Of a DNA stretch of 64,000 nucleotides, positions 29,508 through 38,244 are shown in pieces (the stretch's first letter is position 1; every line of letters begins with the position of its first letter). The notes beneath the pieces are model-generated. The model did not search any database. It had not been told where the DNA came from and saw nothing but the letters and a program-made list of their open reading frames with translations. Both the position numbers and the translations under genes were made by a program. This stretch comes from Aeromonas jandaei (GTDB lineage Bacteria; Pseudomonadota; Gammaproteobacteria; Enterobacterales; Aeromonadaceae). The stretch is from NCBI RefSeq assembly GCF_037890695.1, contig NZ_CP149571.1, positions 1,486,501 to 1,550,500 of the forward strand. Reading direction: 5' to 3'.

Positions 29508-29539
29508 AAGCAGGAATTCATCCTGTCCCCGAGTTATCA

Positions 29540-30907
29540 ATGGCCAAAAATAAAACTGCTTATGTTTGTTCCGAATGTGGTGCCGACTTCACACGCTGGC
29601 AGGGTCAGTGCAGTGAGTGCAAGGAGTGGAACACCATTACCGAGGTGCGCCTCGGGTCGGTGACTCCTGTCGGCAAGAGTGCCCGCTATACCGGTTATGC
29701 CGGTGCAATTGGCAGTCAGGTGCAGACACTGGCAGAGATAGCTACCACCGAGATCCCCCGTTTCTCCTCCGGCTTCAAGGAGCTGGATCGGGTACTTGGT
29801 GGCGGCGTGGTGCCGGGCTCTGCCATCCTTATCGGCGGCAACCCGGGGGCAGGCAAGTCGACCCTGCTGCTGCAGACTATGTGTGGTCTGGCAGAGCGGA
29901 TGAAAACCCTCTATGTCACCGGTGAGGAGTCGCTCCAGCAGGTGGCGATGCGCGCCAATCGGCTCGGATTGCCTACCGACAAGTTGCGGATGCTGTCGGA
30001 GACCAGCGTCGAGCAGATCTGCCTGATTGCCCAGCAGGAGCAGCCGCAGATCATGGTTATCGACTCCATTCAGGTGATGCATGTGGCTGATGTGCAGTCG
30101 GCGCCCGGTTCCGTCTCGCAGGTGCGCGAGGCCGCAGCGCTGCTCACTCGCTATGCTAAGCAGAACCACGTGGCCATCTTCATGGTGGGCCATGTGACCA
30201 AGGATGGTACGCTGGCCGGCCCCAAGGTGCTGGAACACTGTATCGACTGCTCCGTGCTGCTCGACGGTGGCCATGACTCCCGTTTTCGTACCCTGCGCTC
30301 CCACAAGAACCGTTTCGGGGCGGTCAACGAGCTTGGCGTCTTTGCCATGACCGGGCAGGGAATGCGGGAGGTCAGCAATCCCTCTGCCATTTTCCTTAGC
30401 AGGGGAGAGGAGCAGGCTCCCGGCTCCATCGTGATGGTGATCTGGGAGGGCACCCGACCGCTGCTGGTGGAGCTGCAGGCGCTGGTGGATTACTCCCAGC
30501 TCTCCAATCCGCGCCGGGTGGCGGTGGGGATGGATCACAACCGGCTCGCTATGCTGCTGGCTGTATTGCACCGCCACGGTGGTCTGCAGATGGCGGATCA
30601 GGATGTCTTCATCAACGTGGTTGGCGGGGTCAAGGTGGAAGAGACCAGTGCTGACCTGGCGCTGCTGCTGGCCATGGTCTCCAGCTTCCGTGATCAGTCA
30701 CTGCCCAAGGATCTGGTGGTGTTTGGCGAGGTCGGCCTCTCCGGCGAAATTCGCCCGGTGCCGTCCGGTCAGGAGCGACTGCAAGAGGCGGCCAAGCATG
30801 GTTTCCGTCGCGCCATCGTGCCGCACGCCAACGCCCCCAAGCACCCAATCGAAGGGATGGAAGTAGTACCGGTCAAGAAGTTGTCTGATGCGCTCGAGGC
30901 GCTGTAA
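29540..30907 (+). CDS. radA: DNA repair protein RadA (Sms)
   Basis: RadA is a RecA-like helicase that extends heteroduplex branches in recombination. The 455-residue protein has an N-terminal zinc finger (CSECGADF and CSECKEW), Walker A GGNPGAGKST, the KNRFG motif that is diagnostic of RadA, and a Lon-like C-terminal domain. It is followed by a terminator; nadR, its usual neighbour in enterobacteria, is absent here. Confidence 0.97.
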   Translation: MAKNKTAYVCSECGADFTRWQGQCSECKEWNTITEVRLGSVTPVGKSARYTGYAGAIGSQVQTLAEIATTEIPRFSSGFKELDRVLGGGVVPGSAILIGGNPGAGKSTLLLQTMCGLAERMKTLYVTGEESLQQVAMRANRLGLPTDKLRMLSETSVEQICLIAQQEQPQIMVIDSIQVMHVADVQSAPGSVSQVREAAALLTRYAKQNHVAIFMVGHVTKDGTLAGPKVLEHCIDCSVLLDGGHDSRFRTLRSHKNRFGAVNELGVFAMTGQGMREVSNPSAIFLSRGEEQAPGSIVMVIWEGTRPLLVELQALVDYSQLSNPRRVAVGMDHNRLAMLLAVLHRHGGLQMADQDVFINVVGGVKVEETSADLALLLAMVSSFRDQSLPKDLVVFGEVGLSGEIRPVPSGQERLQEAAKHGFRRAIVPHANAPKHPIEGMEVVPVKKLSDALEAL

Positions 30908-30948
30908 TCCGGTGCAGCTAAAAGACTATGTCTTGGGATGAACGAAAA

Positions 30949-30976
30949 TAAGAAGAGCGCCAAGGCGCTCTTCTTA
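30949..30976. terminator. Bidirectional terminator after radA
   Basis: TAAGAAGAGCGCC and GGCGCTCTTCTTA pair perfectly around AA. The arms' A- and T-rich ends allow it to serve radA (+) and the PilZ gene (-). Confidence 0.85.
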
Positions 30977-31005
30977 ATTACGGGATTACGGGGAAATATG
31001 GAACG

Positions 31006-31386
31006 TCAGGGCTGGCTGTGTTCCAGATGCTCGCTCAGCAGCTGCTCCAGCTCTCGGTGCAGCAGCTCCTCATCGCCCACATTGAGTTCGATCATCCGCC
31101 TCAGGTGAGTGGCGCTGTCGATGTCGATGTGATGGCAGTAGAAGCCCAGCTTCTTGCTGGCCTCATGGTTCAGCTCTACCTGCATCTTGATCTCGATGTC
31201 ACTGCCGCTCAGGACAAAGCTCAGCTGGTACTCTTTGTTCTCATTGCTCACCCAGTCGTCAGGCCGGATTAGCAGCGCACCCTGCAGGGAAATATCGACA
31301 AGCTGAGTGCGCCACTTGCGTTCCCCCTGCGTGAGTTCAGCCATGGTCAAGTAGAGGATCCGTGCAAAACGGCGGCGCTCAGACAT
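31006..31386 (-). CDS. Single-domain PilZ protein
   Basis: A 126-residue protein that is essentially one PilZ domain: SERRRFAR with the RxxxR arginines at the N-terminus and DISLQG as the second motif, then a helical C-terminus rich in Glu. All key cyclic-di-GMP contact residues appear present. I chose ATG 31386, preceded by AAGGAG at a six-base spacing; the frame is open to 31491. It is on the same strand as rsd, 101 bases downstream of it. A role in motility or pili is possible but not shown. Confidence 0.82.
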   Translation of the reverse strand: MSERRRFARILYLTMAELTQGERKWRTQLVDISLQGALLIRPDDWVSNENKEYQLSFVLSGSDIEIKMQVELNHEASKKLGFYCHHIDIDSATHLRRMIELNVGDEELLHRELEQLLSEHLEHSQP

Positions 31387-31487
31387 GCTCATCTCCTTGT
31401 ATGCAATCAGTGTGGACCCGATGGTCATTGCTTTGAGTGTAATCCACCTTGACTGCCCGTATCTTGAACTTGCTCCGAAAATGGCGT

Positions 31488-31970
31488 TCAAGCCTGTTGT
31501 GCACTAAGGGATTCCACCACATGGAGTGCCTTGACCAGACGATCTTCCTGTTTGAAGCGCTCCTCCAGCACCGGTCCCAGTTCATTGAGGTCATCATCGA
31601 GCAGCAGCAGTTGGGCTTCATCGGCCTCGCTGTACTTGTCGTTGAACTCGAGAGCCAGTTCGGTGCTGGTACGGATATGGGGATAGATGCGCTTGGCGAG
31701 CTCCAGCGTTTCGCCGCTGGCCTGCTCGAAGGCGGTGACCACGTGATTGTAGATTTCGAAGTGGCCTGCGCTGACGTAGTCGACCAGTCTGTCACAGAAG
31801 TGCTGCAGCTCTTCGGGTTTGGGCAGGCATCGCTGTTTGGTTCGGGCCGGAGTAAGGCCAGCCAGCCGCATGTATTCGACCAGCAGGGCTTGCCGTGCAT
31901 CCAGCCAGTCGTCGATAGCCTTGTGTTTTCCTGCCAGCGCCTGTTTGGTCTGTTCCAGTTTCGTCAACAT
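31488..31970 (-). CDS. rsd: Regulator of sigma D (anti-sigma-70 factor)
   Basis: Rsd binds sigma-70 in stationary phase and lowers its activity. The 160-residue all-helical protein shows the Rsd core, KAIDDWLDARQALLVEYM and CDRLVDYVSAGHFEIYN. I chose ATG 31970, preceded by GGAGGGA; an in-frame start at 32033 is weaker. In E. coli rsd and hupA are also near one another. Here they are divergent. Confidence 0.93.
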   Translation of the reverse strand: MLTKLEQTKQALAGKHKAIDDWLDARQALLVEYMRLAGLTPARTKQRCLPKPEELQHFCDRLVDYVSAGHFEIYNHVVTAFEQASGETLELAKRIYPHIRTSTELALEFNDKYSEADEAQLLLLDDDLNELGPVLEERFKQEDRLVKALHVVESLSAQQA

Positions 31971-32300
31971 AATCCCTCCATGGGGCAAGGCCGGGCGATT
32001 GATGGGGCTTCCTAGCCGTTTGAACAGTGACACTCCCTATAACTAGGGAAAATCTGACCAAGCGTCAATAGGCTTGCCGGGATATTGTTAAGTGGTATTG
32101 AGGTGGGTGTCAAATTGAGCTTGTTGAAGGATGAGAGGCCGGTTGGTTCAGGGTTTTTCAGGGCTGGAATGTGACTTTTTCCGCAGATCTTGATGAAAAC
32201 CCCAGCGTTTGACGCCCCCTGCTCGATAAAGCCTTTGCTTGAGCGTTTTTTTTTGCATAGAGTGACCCAGCGCTAAATGCCCGATCATAAAGGAAATGTT
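31971..32300. promoter_or_regulatory. rsd-hupA divergent control region
   Basis: These 330 bases hold no supported gene. A TCCCTA-TAAC-TAGGGA inverted repeat lies at 32034-32049. On the minus strand TTGACG (32063-32068) is a possible -35 for rsd. Before hupA there is a run of nine T (32246-32254) followed by CATAGA, a possible -10 region. AAAGGAAA is the hupA ribosome-binding site. Confidence 0.4.
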
Positions 32301-32573
32301 ATGAACAAAGCTCAACTTGTCGATGCGATTGCCGCCAAAGCAGATCTGAGCAAAGCTCAGGCCAAAGTGGCTCTGGAAGAGATCATCAATGGTATTACCC
32401 AGAGCTTGAAAGAAGGTGATGCTGTGCAGCTGGTCGGTTTTGGCACCTTCAAGGTCACCCACCGCGCAGGCCGCACTGGCCGTAACCCGCAAACTGGTAA
32501 AGAGATCCAGATTGCTGCAGCCAACGTGCCTTCATTCGTGGCTGGCAAGGCTCTGAAAGACGCCGTCAAGTAA
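32301..32573 (+). CDS. hupA: DNA-binding protein HU-alpha
   Basis: A 90-residue nucleoid protein nearly identical in layout to E. coli HupA. It has the dimerisation helices at the N-terminus, the GFGTFKV core and the beta-arm [14 protein letters not shown] with the Pro that inserts into the DNA minor groove. I chose ATG 32301; an in-frame ATG at 32277 adds eight residues. A monocistronic unit with its own terminator fits an abundant protein. Confidence 0.97.
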   Translation: MNKAQLVDAIAAKADLSKAQAKVALEEIINGITQSLKEGDAVQLVGFGTFKVTHRAGRTGRNPQTGKEIQIAAANVPSFVAGKALKDAVK

Positions 32574-32594
32574 GTCTTAAAGTCTGTTTTGTCC

Positions 32595-32630
32595 AATGCC
32601 AGTCAGCTTGCTGACTGGCATTGTTTTTAT
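32595..32630 (+). terminator. Rho-independent terminator after hupA
   Basis: AATGCCAGTCAGC and GCTGACTGGCATT pair perfectly (13 bases) around TT, followed by GTTTTTATT. Confidence 0.93.
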
Positions 32631-32686
32631 TGGGGCTTTCGGTTTTACCCTTCCCTACCTTGGTTTTCGCAAGCGCACTCTGCGCA

Positions 32687-33133
32687 TCAGGCCGTCTGCT
32701 GCGCGGTCGCTGGCAATGGCCAGATCTGCTCGTAGGCCCAGGTAAAGAGAATGATGTAGACGAGGTAGAAGGCGACGAAGCCGAGATCCAGCAGTAGCGC
32801 TTCCCATAACCCCAGATCGAGCCAGAACATGACGCAGGGGAGGGAGAGCATCATAAAGCTCGCTTCGTAGCCAAACGCATGCAGGAAGCGATCAAGAGGG
32901 CGCTTGTTGGTGCGCCCGCACAGAGTCAGTAGCGCCTTGTCAAACAGCAGGTTCCAGCCATAGGTCCATGCAGTGGCGACGATGGAGAAGAAGATCGCCA
33001 GTGAACCGACCTCGGCGACACCCTGGCCAAACAGCTGGCTGATAAGCGGGGCAACCATGGCCAGACCAATGCCTTCATAGAGAACCAGATAGCGGAGCCG
33101 ATCCGAAGTGGTGCGCAGATGGGTACTACTCAT
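32687..33133 (-). CDS. PACE-family efflux transporter (AceI-like)
   Basis: A 148-residue inner-membrane protein with four hydrophobic segments arranged as two repeated pairs, the bacterial transmembrane pair layout of the PACE family. The first pair contains an acidic residue in helix 1 (LYEG, E20) that matches the essential Glu of AceI. Known members export chlorhexidine, acriflavine and short diamines. Neighbours are unrelated. The substrate of this copy is not predictable. Confidence 0.82.
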   Translation of the reverse strand: MSSTHLRTTSDRLRYLVLYEGIGLAMVAPLISQLFGQGVAEVGSLAIFFSIVATAWTYGWNLLFDKALLTLCGRTNKRPLDRFLHAFGYEASFMMLSLPCVMFWLDLGLWEALLLDLGFVAFYLVYIILFTWAYEQIWPLPATAQQTA

Positions 33134-33233
33134 GGGTGATGTGCCTCCTGTGGGAGGCGCATTCTAATGAGACGCTGGCCAAAAATGAAGCAGTTTGTCG
33201 CTGACCAGCAGCAGTGTGGCGCGTTTCCCGCCC

Positions 33234-34091
33234 TTATGCTGCCGGCGCTGTCACTTGGGTATGGAGCGTGAATCCCTCCTCAGCAGGATTGAGCGTTACC
33301 CTTACCTCTCCCAACTCGGCGAGCGAGGTAACATGGGTACCGCCACAGGGAATGGTCACCTCCTGGCCTTCCAGCGTGCAGTGCCAGTAGCGCGAATCGA
33401 TGATCGCCTCGCCAGCGCGGCTACGGCGGATCTCGCCCCCGGCTGCGATCCAGTCGGCCAGCTGCCGGTTGACCTTCTCTTCAATCAGCGCCAAATCTGC
33501 CAGCAACGCCTCGTTGTTGACCCCCTTTTTGCGCAGACTCTTGCCGATGCGGTACTGCTCGCGCGAACCGCAAGGCTCGACTCGCGAGCTCTGAATGGCG
33601 AGGCGGTCGAAATCGGGTTGACCCAGTGCATCGCGCTCACTCACTTCTTTACGCCAGTAAGGGGTGAGAGTCCGGTTGAGAGCGAGCGCCGCCAGATGGC
33701 AACCGCTATGGCCAAGGCTCAGGGCGTGGCGGGCCGCGCTATCGACCTGCAACTCGACCTGACTGCCGACGGCCAGCTCGTGGTCACCGATAAGCGGGTG
33801 TACCACCACGAAATGCCATCCTTCCGCCCCCCGTTTGACCGGAATATCGGCGTCGACGAACAGCTTGCCATCAGGGCTGATGGCCCCCATCCGGCAAGGG
33901 CCAATAGCGGCTTCGCCCCCTTCCCAGCATGCATGACCCACATCTCCCGGCTGATCGGGCCAGAGATGGCTTTGGGGATGAAAGGGGGTGAGGTCGGTGA
34001 CCAGCAGCGTGGTGTCACCGGGCTGGCAGCAGACCACGCTGGCCTGCTCCTGATGATGGCCCAGTACGAAGCTGGCTCGGGTATGTTCCAT
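33234..34091 (-). CDS. Alanyl-tRNA editing protein (AlaX-like)
   Basis: A 285-residue free-standing editing domain that would deacylate mischarged Ser- or Gly-tRNA-Ala. It shows the two zinc motifs of the Thr/Ala-tRNA editing fold, GHSGCH and CGGTH. I chose ATG 34091, preceded by GGGAG; the open frame to 34160 adds a hydrophobic stretch that looks non-coding. It follows mntH on the same strand, with a hairpin between. Confidence 0.82.
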   Translation of the reverse strand: MEHTRASFVLGHHQEQASVVCCQPGDTTLLVTDLTPFHPQSHLWPDQPGDVGHACWEGGEAAIGPCRMGAISPDGKLFVDADIPVKRGAEGWHFVVVHPLIGDHELAVGSQVELQVDSAARHALSLGHSGCHLAALALNRTLTPYWRKEVSERDALGQPDFDRLAIQSSRVEPCGSREQYRIGKSLRKKGVNNEALLADLALIEEKVNRQLADWIAAGGEIRRSRAGEAIIDSRYWHCTLEGQEVTIPCGGTHVTSLAELGEVRVTLNPAEEGFTLHTQVTAPAA

Positions 34092-34153
34092 GGCAAGGCT
34101 CCCGCAACGATAAATGAGAAGAGAAAGCGGCAGCATACGCCAAAGTACGAAGA

Positions 34154-34179
34154 GGCTCATTAACCAGTGTTAATGAGCC
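34154..34179 (-). terminator. Hairpin terminator downstream of mntH
   Basis: GGCTCATTAAC (34154-34164) and GTTAATGAGCC (34169-34179) pair perfectly over 11 bases with a four-base loop. On the minus strand TCTTCGT follows. It probably ends mntH transcription before alaX. Confidence 0.7.
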
Positions 34180-34199
34180 TCCTGTTTGGTGACTGGTTG

Positions 34200-35423
34200 C
34201 TAGATCATGGCAACCAGCAGGTAGGCATTGAGCCCGATCACCAGTGCAACGATAAGACGGCCGATGGCCTGGGTGACCGGATGGTTGCGATGTTTCCCCA
34301 TCAGCGCCCGATCACCGGTCAGCATCAGCAGCGGGATCAGCGCCAGCGCGATGCCAAAACTCAGGATTACCTGACTCAATACCAATATCTCTGTCGTGTT
34401 GAAGCCCATGGAGATCACCACGAAGGCGGGGGTCATGGTGATGGCGCGGCGCAGCCAGAGCGGGATGGTAAAGCGGACAAAACCCTGCATCACTACTTGC
34501 CCGGCCAGCGTCCCCACCACGGTAGAGCTGATGCCGGAGGCGACCAGCGAGAGGCCAAACAGGGTGGCCGCCGCCTGACCCAGCAGCGGGGTGAGGGTCT
34601 GGTAGGCTGACTCCAGCTCCGCTACCTGCTGGTGGCCCGAGCTATGAAAGGCGGCCGCCGCCATTGCCATCATTGCCAGATTGACGAAGCCGGCGATGGT
34701 CATGGCGATGGCCACATCGACCCGGGTGGTATGCAGCCGCTGGCTGACCGAGCCCTGATCCTGAGTGTGCTGGGTCAGCGCCGAGTGCAGATAGATGACG
34801 TGTGGCATCACGGTGGCACCGAGCACACCGGCGGCCAGATAGACGGCATCACTGTTGGGTAGACCCGGGAAGAGGGCACCCTCCAGCAGACTCGGCAGAT
34901 GGGGGCGGGAGAAGATCAGCTCGACGATGTAGGCCGCCGCAACAAACAGCAGCAGACCGCCCACCACGAATTCCAGCGGTTTCTGGCCGCGAGATTGCAA
35001 CATCAGGATCCCCCAGGTCACCACGGCGGTGATACAGGCTCCTTCAAGCAAGGTCACGCCAAGCAGCAGCTTGAAGCCGACGGCGGCGCCGATAAATTCG
35101 GCGAGATCGGTGGCCATGGCGATAATCTCCGCCTGTACCCAATATGCCCAGACTGCCGGTCTCGGCAGTCGGTCGCGGATATGCTCAGCCAGATTCTTGC
35201 CGGTGACGATGCCGAGTTTGGCCGAGAGGGTCTGCACCACCATGGCCATCAGGTTGGCCCACACCACCACCCAGAGCAGCTGGTAGCCGAAAGTAGAGCC
35301 GGCTTGAATATTGGTAGCGAAGTTGCCCGGATCTATGTAGCCGATGGCAGCGATAAAGGCGGGCCCGAGCAGGGTCAGTTTGAATTTGCGGCTTGGAATC
35401 GTTGTAGTCAGTGCGGGTTGCAT
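34200..35423 (-). CDS. mntH: Nramp-family manganese/iron transporter
   Basis: A proton-coupled importer of Mn2+ (and Fe2+) in the inner membrane, 407 residues. It has the Nramp metal motifs DPGN at residues 31-34 and MPH near 200, with about 11 membrane helices. I chose ATG 35423, which has GGAGG eight bases upstream; the in-frame ATG at 35438 lies inside that site. A near-consensus Fur box overlaps its promoter. Confidence 0.94.
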   Translation of the reverse strand: MQPALTTTIPSRKFKLTLLGPAFIAAIGYIDPGNFATNIQAGSTFGYQLLWVVVWANLMAMVVQTLSAKLGIVTGKNLAEHIRDRLPRPAVWAYWVQAEIIAMATDLAEFIGAAVGFKLLLGVTLLEGACITAVVTWGILMLQSRGQKPLEFVVGGLLLFVAAAYIVELIFSRPHLPSLLEGALFPGLPNSDAVYLAAGVLGATVMPHVIYLHSALTQHTQDQGSVSQRLHTTRVDVAIAMTIAGFVNLAMMAMAAAAFHSSGHQQVAELESAYQTLTPLLGQAAATLFGLSLVASGISSTVVGTLAGQVVMQGFVRFTIPLWLRRAITMTPAFVVISMGFNTTEILVLSQVILSFGIALALIPLLMLTGDRALMGKHRNHPVTQAIGRLIVALVIGLNAYLLVAMI

Positions 35424-35452
35424 GGCATCACCCTCCATCAGGATATGGAGAG

Positions 35453-35482
35453 AGAATAGATCTAAATGATAATTGTTATCAA
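35453..35482 (-). promoter_or_regulatory. mntH promoter with overlapping Fur box
   Basis: On the minus strand TTGATA (35482-35477) and TATTCT (35458-35453) are 18 bases apart. A 7-1-7 Fur site, TGATAAT-T-GTTATCA at 35467-35481, matches 13 of 14 arm positions and covers the -35 and the spacer. This predicts repression by Fur with iron. I saw no MntR palindrome. Confidence 0.68.
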
Positions 35483-35530
35483 TTGGTCTTTTGTATCATA
35501 TCCATCGGGAAAAACTTTTGAGGTCGTCAG

Positions 35531-35559
35531 TTGCAGTGAGGGATGCGATTTCGTACAAT
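35531..35559 (+). promoter_or_regulatory. Probable promoter of the rpsF operon
   Basis: TTGCAG (35531-35536), a 17-base spacer and TACAAT (35554-35559, five of six) form a good promoter about 95 bases before rpsF. Confidence 0.6.
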
Positions 35560-35603
35560 ACGCCGCCCTAGAAAAGCAGCGACTAAACACCATTATGTTC
35601 CTT

Positions 35604-35636
35604 GCCTCCGAGGTCTGGCTGCACCTGGGCGGAGGC
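35604..35636 (+). promoter_or_regulatory. Candidate S6:S18 autoregulatory leader hairpin
   Basis: GCCTCCG (35604-35610) pairs with CGGAGGC (35630-35636). Inside, AGGT (35611-35614) pairs with ACCT (35623-35626), leaving a three-base bulge GGG (35627-35629). A bulged hairpin with CCG next to the bulge in the rpsF leader is the setting known for binding of the S6:S18 complex to its own mRNA. The exact fold is not verified. Confidence 0.5.
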
Positions 35637-35660
35637 TGAATTAATCCGTAAGGAGCTAAA

Positions 35661-36047
35661 ATGCGTCATTACGAAATCGTCTTCATGGTTCATCCGGACC
35701 AGAGCGAGCAAGTTCCCGGCATGATCGAGCGTTACACCGGCGCCATCACCACTTCCGGTGGTACCATTCATCGCCTGGAAGATTGGGGCCGTCGTCAGCT
35801 GGCTTACCCGATCGACAAACTGCACAAAGCCCACTACGTTCTGATGAACGTAGAAGCAGAGCAAGCCGTTATCGATGAGCTGGAAACCAACTTCCGCTTC
35901 AACGATGCCGTTATCCGCAACATGATCATGCGCACCAAGCACGCCGTGACTGAAGTTTCTCCGATGGCCAAGGCCAAAGAAGAGCGCTTCACCCGTCGTG
36001 ACGACGAGCGCCGCGAAGAAGCTACTGAAGCTGCTTCCGAAGAGTAA
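35661..36047 (+). CDS. rpsF: 30S ribosomal protein S6
   Basis: A 128-residue small-subunit protein that pairs with S18 on 16S rRNA. It has the conserved [18 protein letters not shown] start and an acidic Glu-rich C-terminal tail, the target of RimK-type glutamylation in relatives. It heads rpsF-rpsR-rplI and may feed back on its leader. Confidence 0.98.
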   Translation: MRHYEIVFMVHPDQSEQVPGMIERYTGAITTSGGTIHRLEDWGRRQLAYPIDKLHKAHYVLMNVEAEQAVIDELETNFRFNDAVIRNMIMRTKHAVTEVSPMAKAKEERFTRRDDERREEATEAASEE

Positions 36048-36065
36048 TTCTGGATCACTGACTAG

Positions 36066-36308
<243 letters not shown>

Positions 36309-36360
36309 GAATCGGTCCGGCACTTAAGCCTAACTCAACGAAATTTATAGAGGAAAGGTA

Positions 36361-36807
36361 ATGCAAGTTATCCTGCTCGACAAAATCGCCAAACTGGGCG
36401 GTCTGGGTGACCAAGTTTCCGTGAAATCTGGTTATGCCCGTAACTACCTGATCCCGCAAGGCAAAGCTGTTATGGCCACCAAGGCCAACATCGAAGCTTT
36501 CGGTGCTCGTCGCGCTGAGCTGGAAGCCAAACTGGCTGCCAACAAAGCTGCTGCTGAAGAGCGTGCTGCCAAGCTGGCCGAACTGGCTACCGTGGTTATC
36601 GCTTCCAAGTCTGGCGACGAAGGCAAGCTGTTCGGTTCCATCGGTACCCGTGACGTGGCTGAAGCCATCACTGCTGCCGGCGTAGCCGTTGCCAAGAGCG
36701 AAGTCCGCATGGGCAACGTTCTGCGTAACACCGGTGACTACGAAGTTGCTGTTCAGCTGCACGCTGACGTTAAAGCAACCGTACAGATCCAGGTTGTTGC
36801 CCTGTAA
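36361..36807 (+). CDS. rplI: 50S ribosomal protein L9
   Basis: A 148-residue large-subunit protein with the N-terminal rRNA-binding domain ([18 protein letters not shown]), a long connecting helix and a C-terminal domain. It ends the operon and is followed by a strong terminator. Codon use is strongly biased, as expected for a highly expressed gene. Confidence 0.98.
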   Translation: MQVILLDKIAKLGGLGDQVSVKSGYARNYLIPQGKAVMATKANIEAFGARRAELEAKLAANKAAAEERAAKLAELATVVIASKSGDEGKLFGSIGTRDVAEAITAAGVAVAKSEVRMGNVLRNTGDYEVAVQLHADVKATVQIQVVAL

Positions 36808-36827
36808 TAGCGATTCGCTTTTGCAGA

Positions 36828-36858
36828 GAAAACCCGCGCACTTGCGCGGGTTTTTTAT
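36828..36858 (+). terminator. Rho-independent terminator after rplI
   Basis: AACCCGCGCA and TGCGCGGGTT pair perfectly around CT, with AAAA before and TTTTTT after. Confidence 0.94.
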
Positions 36859-36908
36859 TTTCAGGCCCGGGGGTAGAGTGAAGCTCTGTTCCTCTGGAGG
36901 AGATCTCT

Positions 36909-37649
36909 ATGGCCTGGGTCGAAGGTCGCGTCATCGAACGCATCGAATGGACACCCACTCTGTTCTCCCTGCGGGTAGCGGCCGATCTGGCCCCCTACAA
37001 GGCAGGTCAATTCACCAAACTGGCCCTTGAGCAGGGCGAGCGGCGCATTCAGCGCGCCTACTCCTTCGTCAATCCTCCCTCTGCGCCATACCACGAATTC
37101 TATCTGGTCGAGATCCCGAGCGGTGAGCTGACCCCTTCCCTCGGCTCGCTGCAAGCGGGCGATACCCTGCTGGTGCAGTCTCTGGCCACCGGCTTTCTGA
37201 CACTGGATGAGGTTCCGGCCGGACGCGATCTCTGGCTGCTCTCGACCGGCACCGCCATTGGCCCCTTCCTCTCCATGCTGGCCGAGGGCGAGGCCTTCAA
37301 CCGTTTCGAGAATCTGGTGCTGGTACACGGGGTGCGCAAAGGCGAAGAGCTGAGCTATCAGGCTTTGATCGCCAGCTTTGCCGAGCAACATGGCGAGCGC
37401 TTTCGTTACGTGCCCTTTGTCAGTCGAGAGGAATGGCACGATGCAATGGTTGGCAGGATCCCGGCAGCGATTGCCAGCGGCCAGTTGCAGCAGCGGGTAG
37501 GGTTGGAGTTCTCACCCGAACTGAGTCAGGTGCTTATCTGTGGCAATCCGGAGATGGTGAAAGAGACCCAGCAAACCTTGCTGGCACTGGGATTGGCCAA
37601 GAACCTGCGGCGGGCGCCCGGCAATATCAGTGCGGAGAACTACTGGTAA
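36909..37649 (+). CDS. fpr: Ferredoxin/flavodoxin-NADP+ reductase
   Basis: An FAD enzyme of 246 residues that passes electrons between NADPH and flavodoxin or ferredoxin. It has the flavin motif RAYSFVN, the NADP-binding GTAIGPFLSML region, ICGNPEM, and the C-terminal aromatic ENYW typical of bacterial subclass I Fpr. A GGAGGAGA site precedes the ATG. It stands alone after the rplI terminator; a short GGGGCC/GGCCCC hairpin (37664-37679) follows it. Confidence 0.95.
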   Translation: MAWVEGRVIERIEWTPTLFSLRVAADLAPYKAGQFTKLALEQGERRIQRAYSFVNPPSAPYHEFYLVEIPSGELTPSLGSLQAGDTLLVQSLATGFLTLDEVPAGRDLWLLSTGTAIGPFLSMLAEGEAFNRFENLVLVHGVRKGEELSYQALIASFAEQHGERFRYVPFVSREEWHDAMVGRIPAAIASGQLQQRVGLEFSPELSQVLICGNPEMVKETQQTLLALGLAKNLRRAPGNISAENYW

Positions 37650-37663
37650 CGCAGCATAACGGC

Positions 37664-37679
37664 GGGGCCACTCGGCCCC
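37664..37679. terminator. Short hairpin between fpr and the secreted-protein gene
   Basis: GGGGCC and GGCCCC pair around ACTC between two converging genes. No T-run is present, so terminator function is tentative. Confidence 0.45.
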
Positions 37680-37690
37680 TGCTCATCTGA

Positions 37691-37987
37691 TTACTGGTTG
37701 TTGCCCTGCGGAGCGGGCATCTGGTTGGTACTGGGCGGCTGGTTGCGATTCTCTTCGCTCTCGACATTGACTCTCATCCCCTTGCAGTCAGAGGGAATAT
37801 AGTCGTTTACCCCCAGATCGAGGCACTCTTTCTGGCTCCAGCCAAACTGCTTGTCATCCCAGTCCAGATTGAAGGTCATCGCATCGACAGAGAAGGTTGA
37901 GCCGCTGCTCTCCTGGGATGGTTGGTCGGCATGGGCTGCGCCGGCGAGCAGCAAGAGTGAGAGGAGCAAAGGGGTCGTTCTGTTCAT
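37691..37987 (-). CDS. Small secreted protein of unknown function
   Basis: A 98-residue protein with a clear Sec signal peptide cleaved after AGAAHA (about residue 20). The mature part is short and acidic with a cysteine pair (KECLDL and SDCKGM) that could form a disulfide, and a Pro/Asn/Gln-rich tail. I chose ATG 37987, preceded by GAGG; the frame open to 38068 is not needed. I do not recognise the family. It is probably periplasmic or released. Confidence 0.65.
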   Translation of the reverse strand: MNRTTPLLLSLLLLAGAAHADQPSQESSGSTFSVDAMTFNLDWDDKQFGWSQKECLDLGVNDYIPSDCKGMRVNVESEENRNQPPSTNQMPAPQGNNQ

Positions 37988-38244
37988 GATGGCCTCGGAT
38001 AATTGCAACGGCGGATGAGTATACGTCTGCGGGCTGAACCCGGGCGGAATCGTATCCCATCTCGCCACACGATGAAGTCAGGAGGGGGATTGTAGCGCTT
38101 TTCTGCTGCCAATTTGTCCGTTTTGGTCGCACTCTGGGCAGCTGGTTTGCAATATGAAGGAATTCAGGTGTTTGCCCTTCTCTGAACGGCTCTGCCGACT
38201 ATAATCGGCAGCCAACTTTTCCTGCACTGCACCACAGTTTCACC

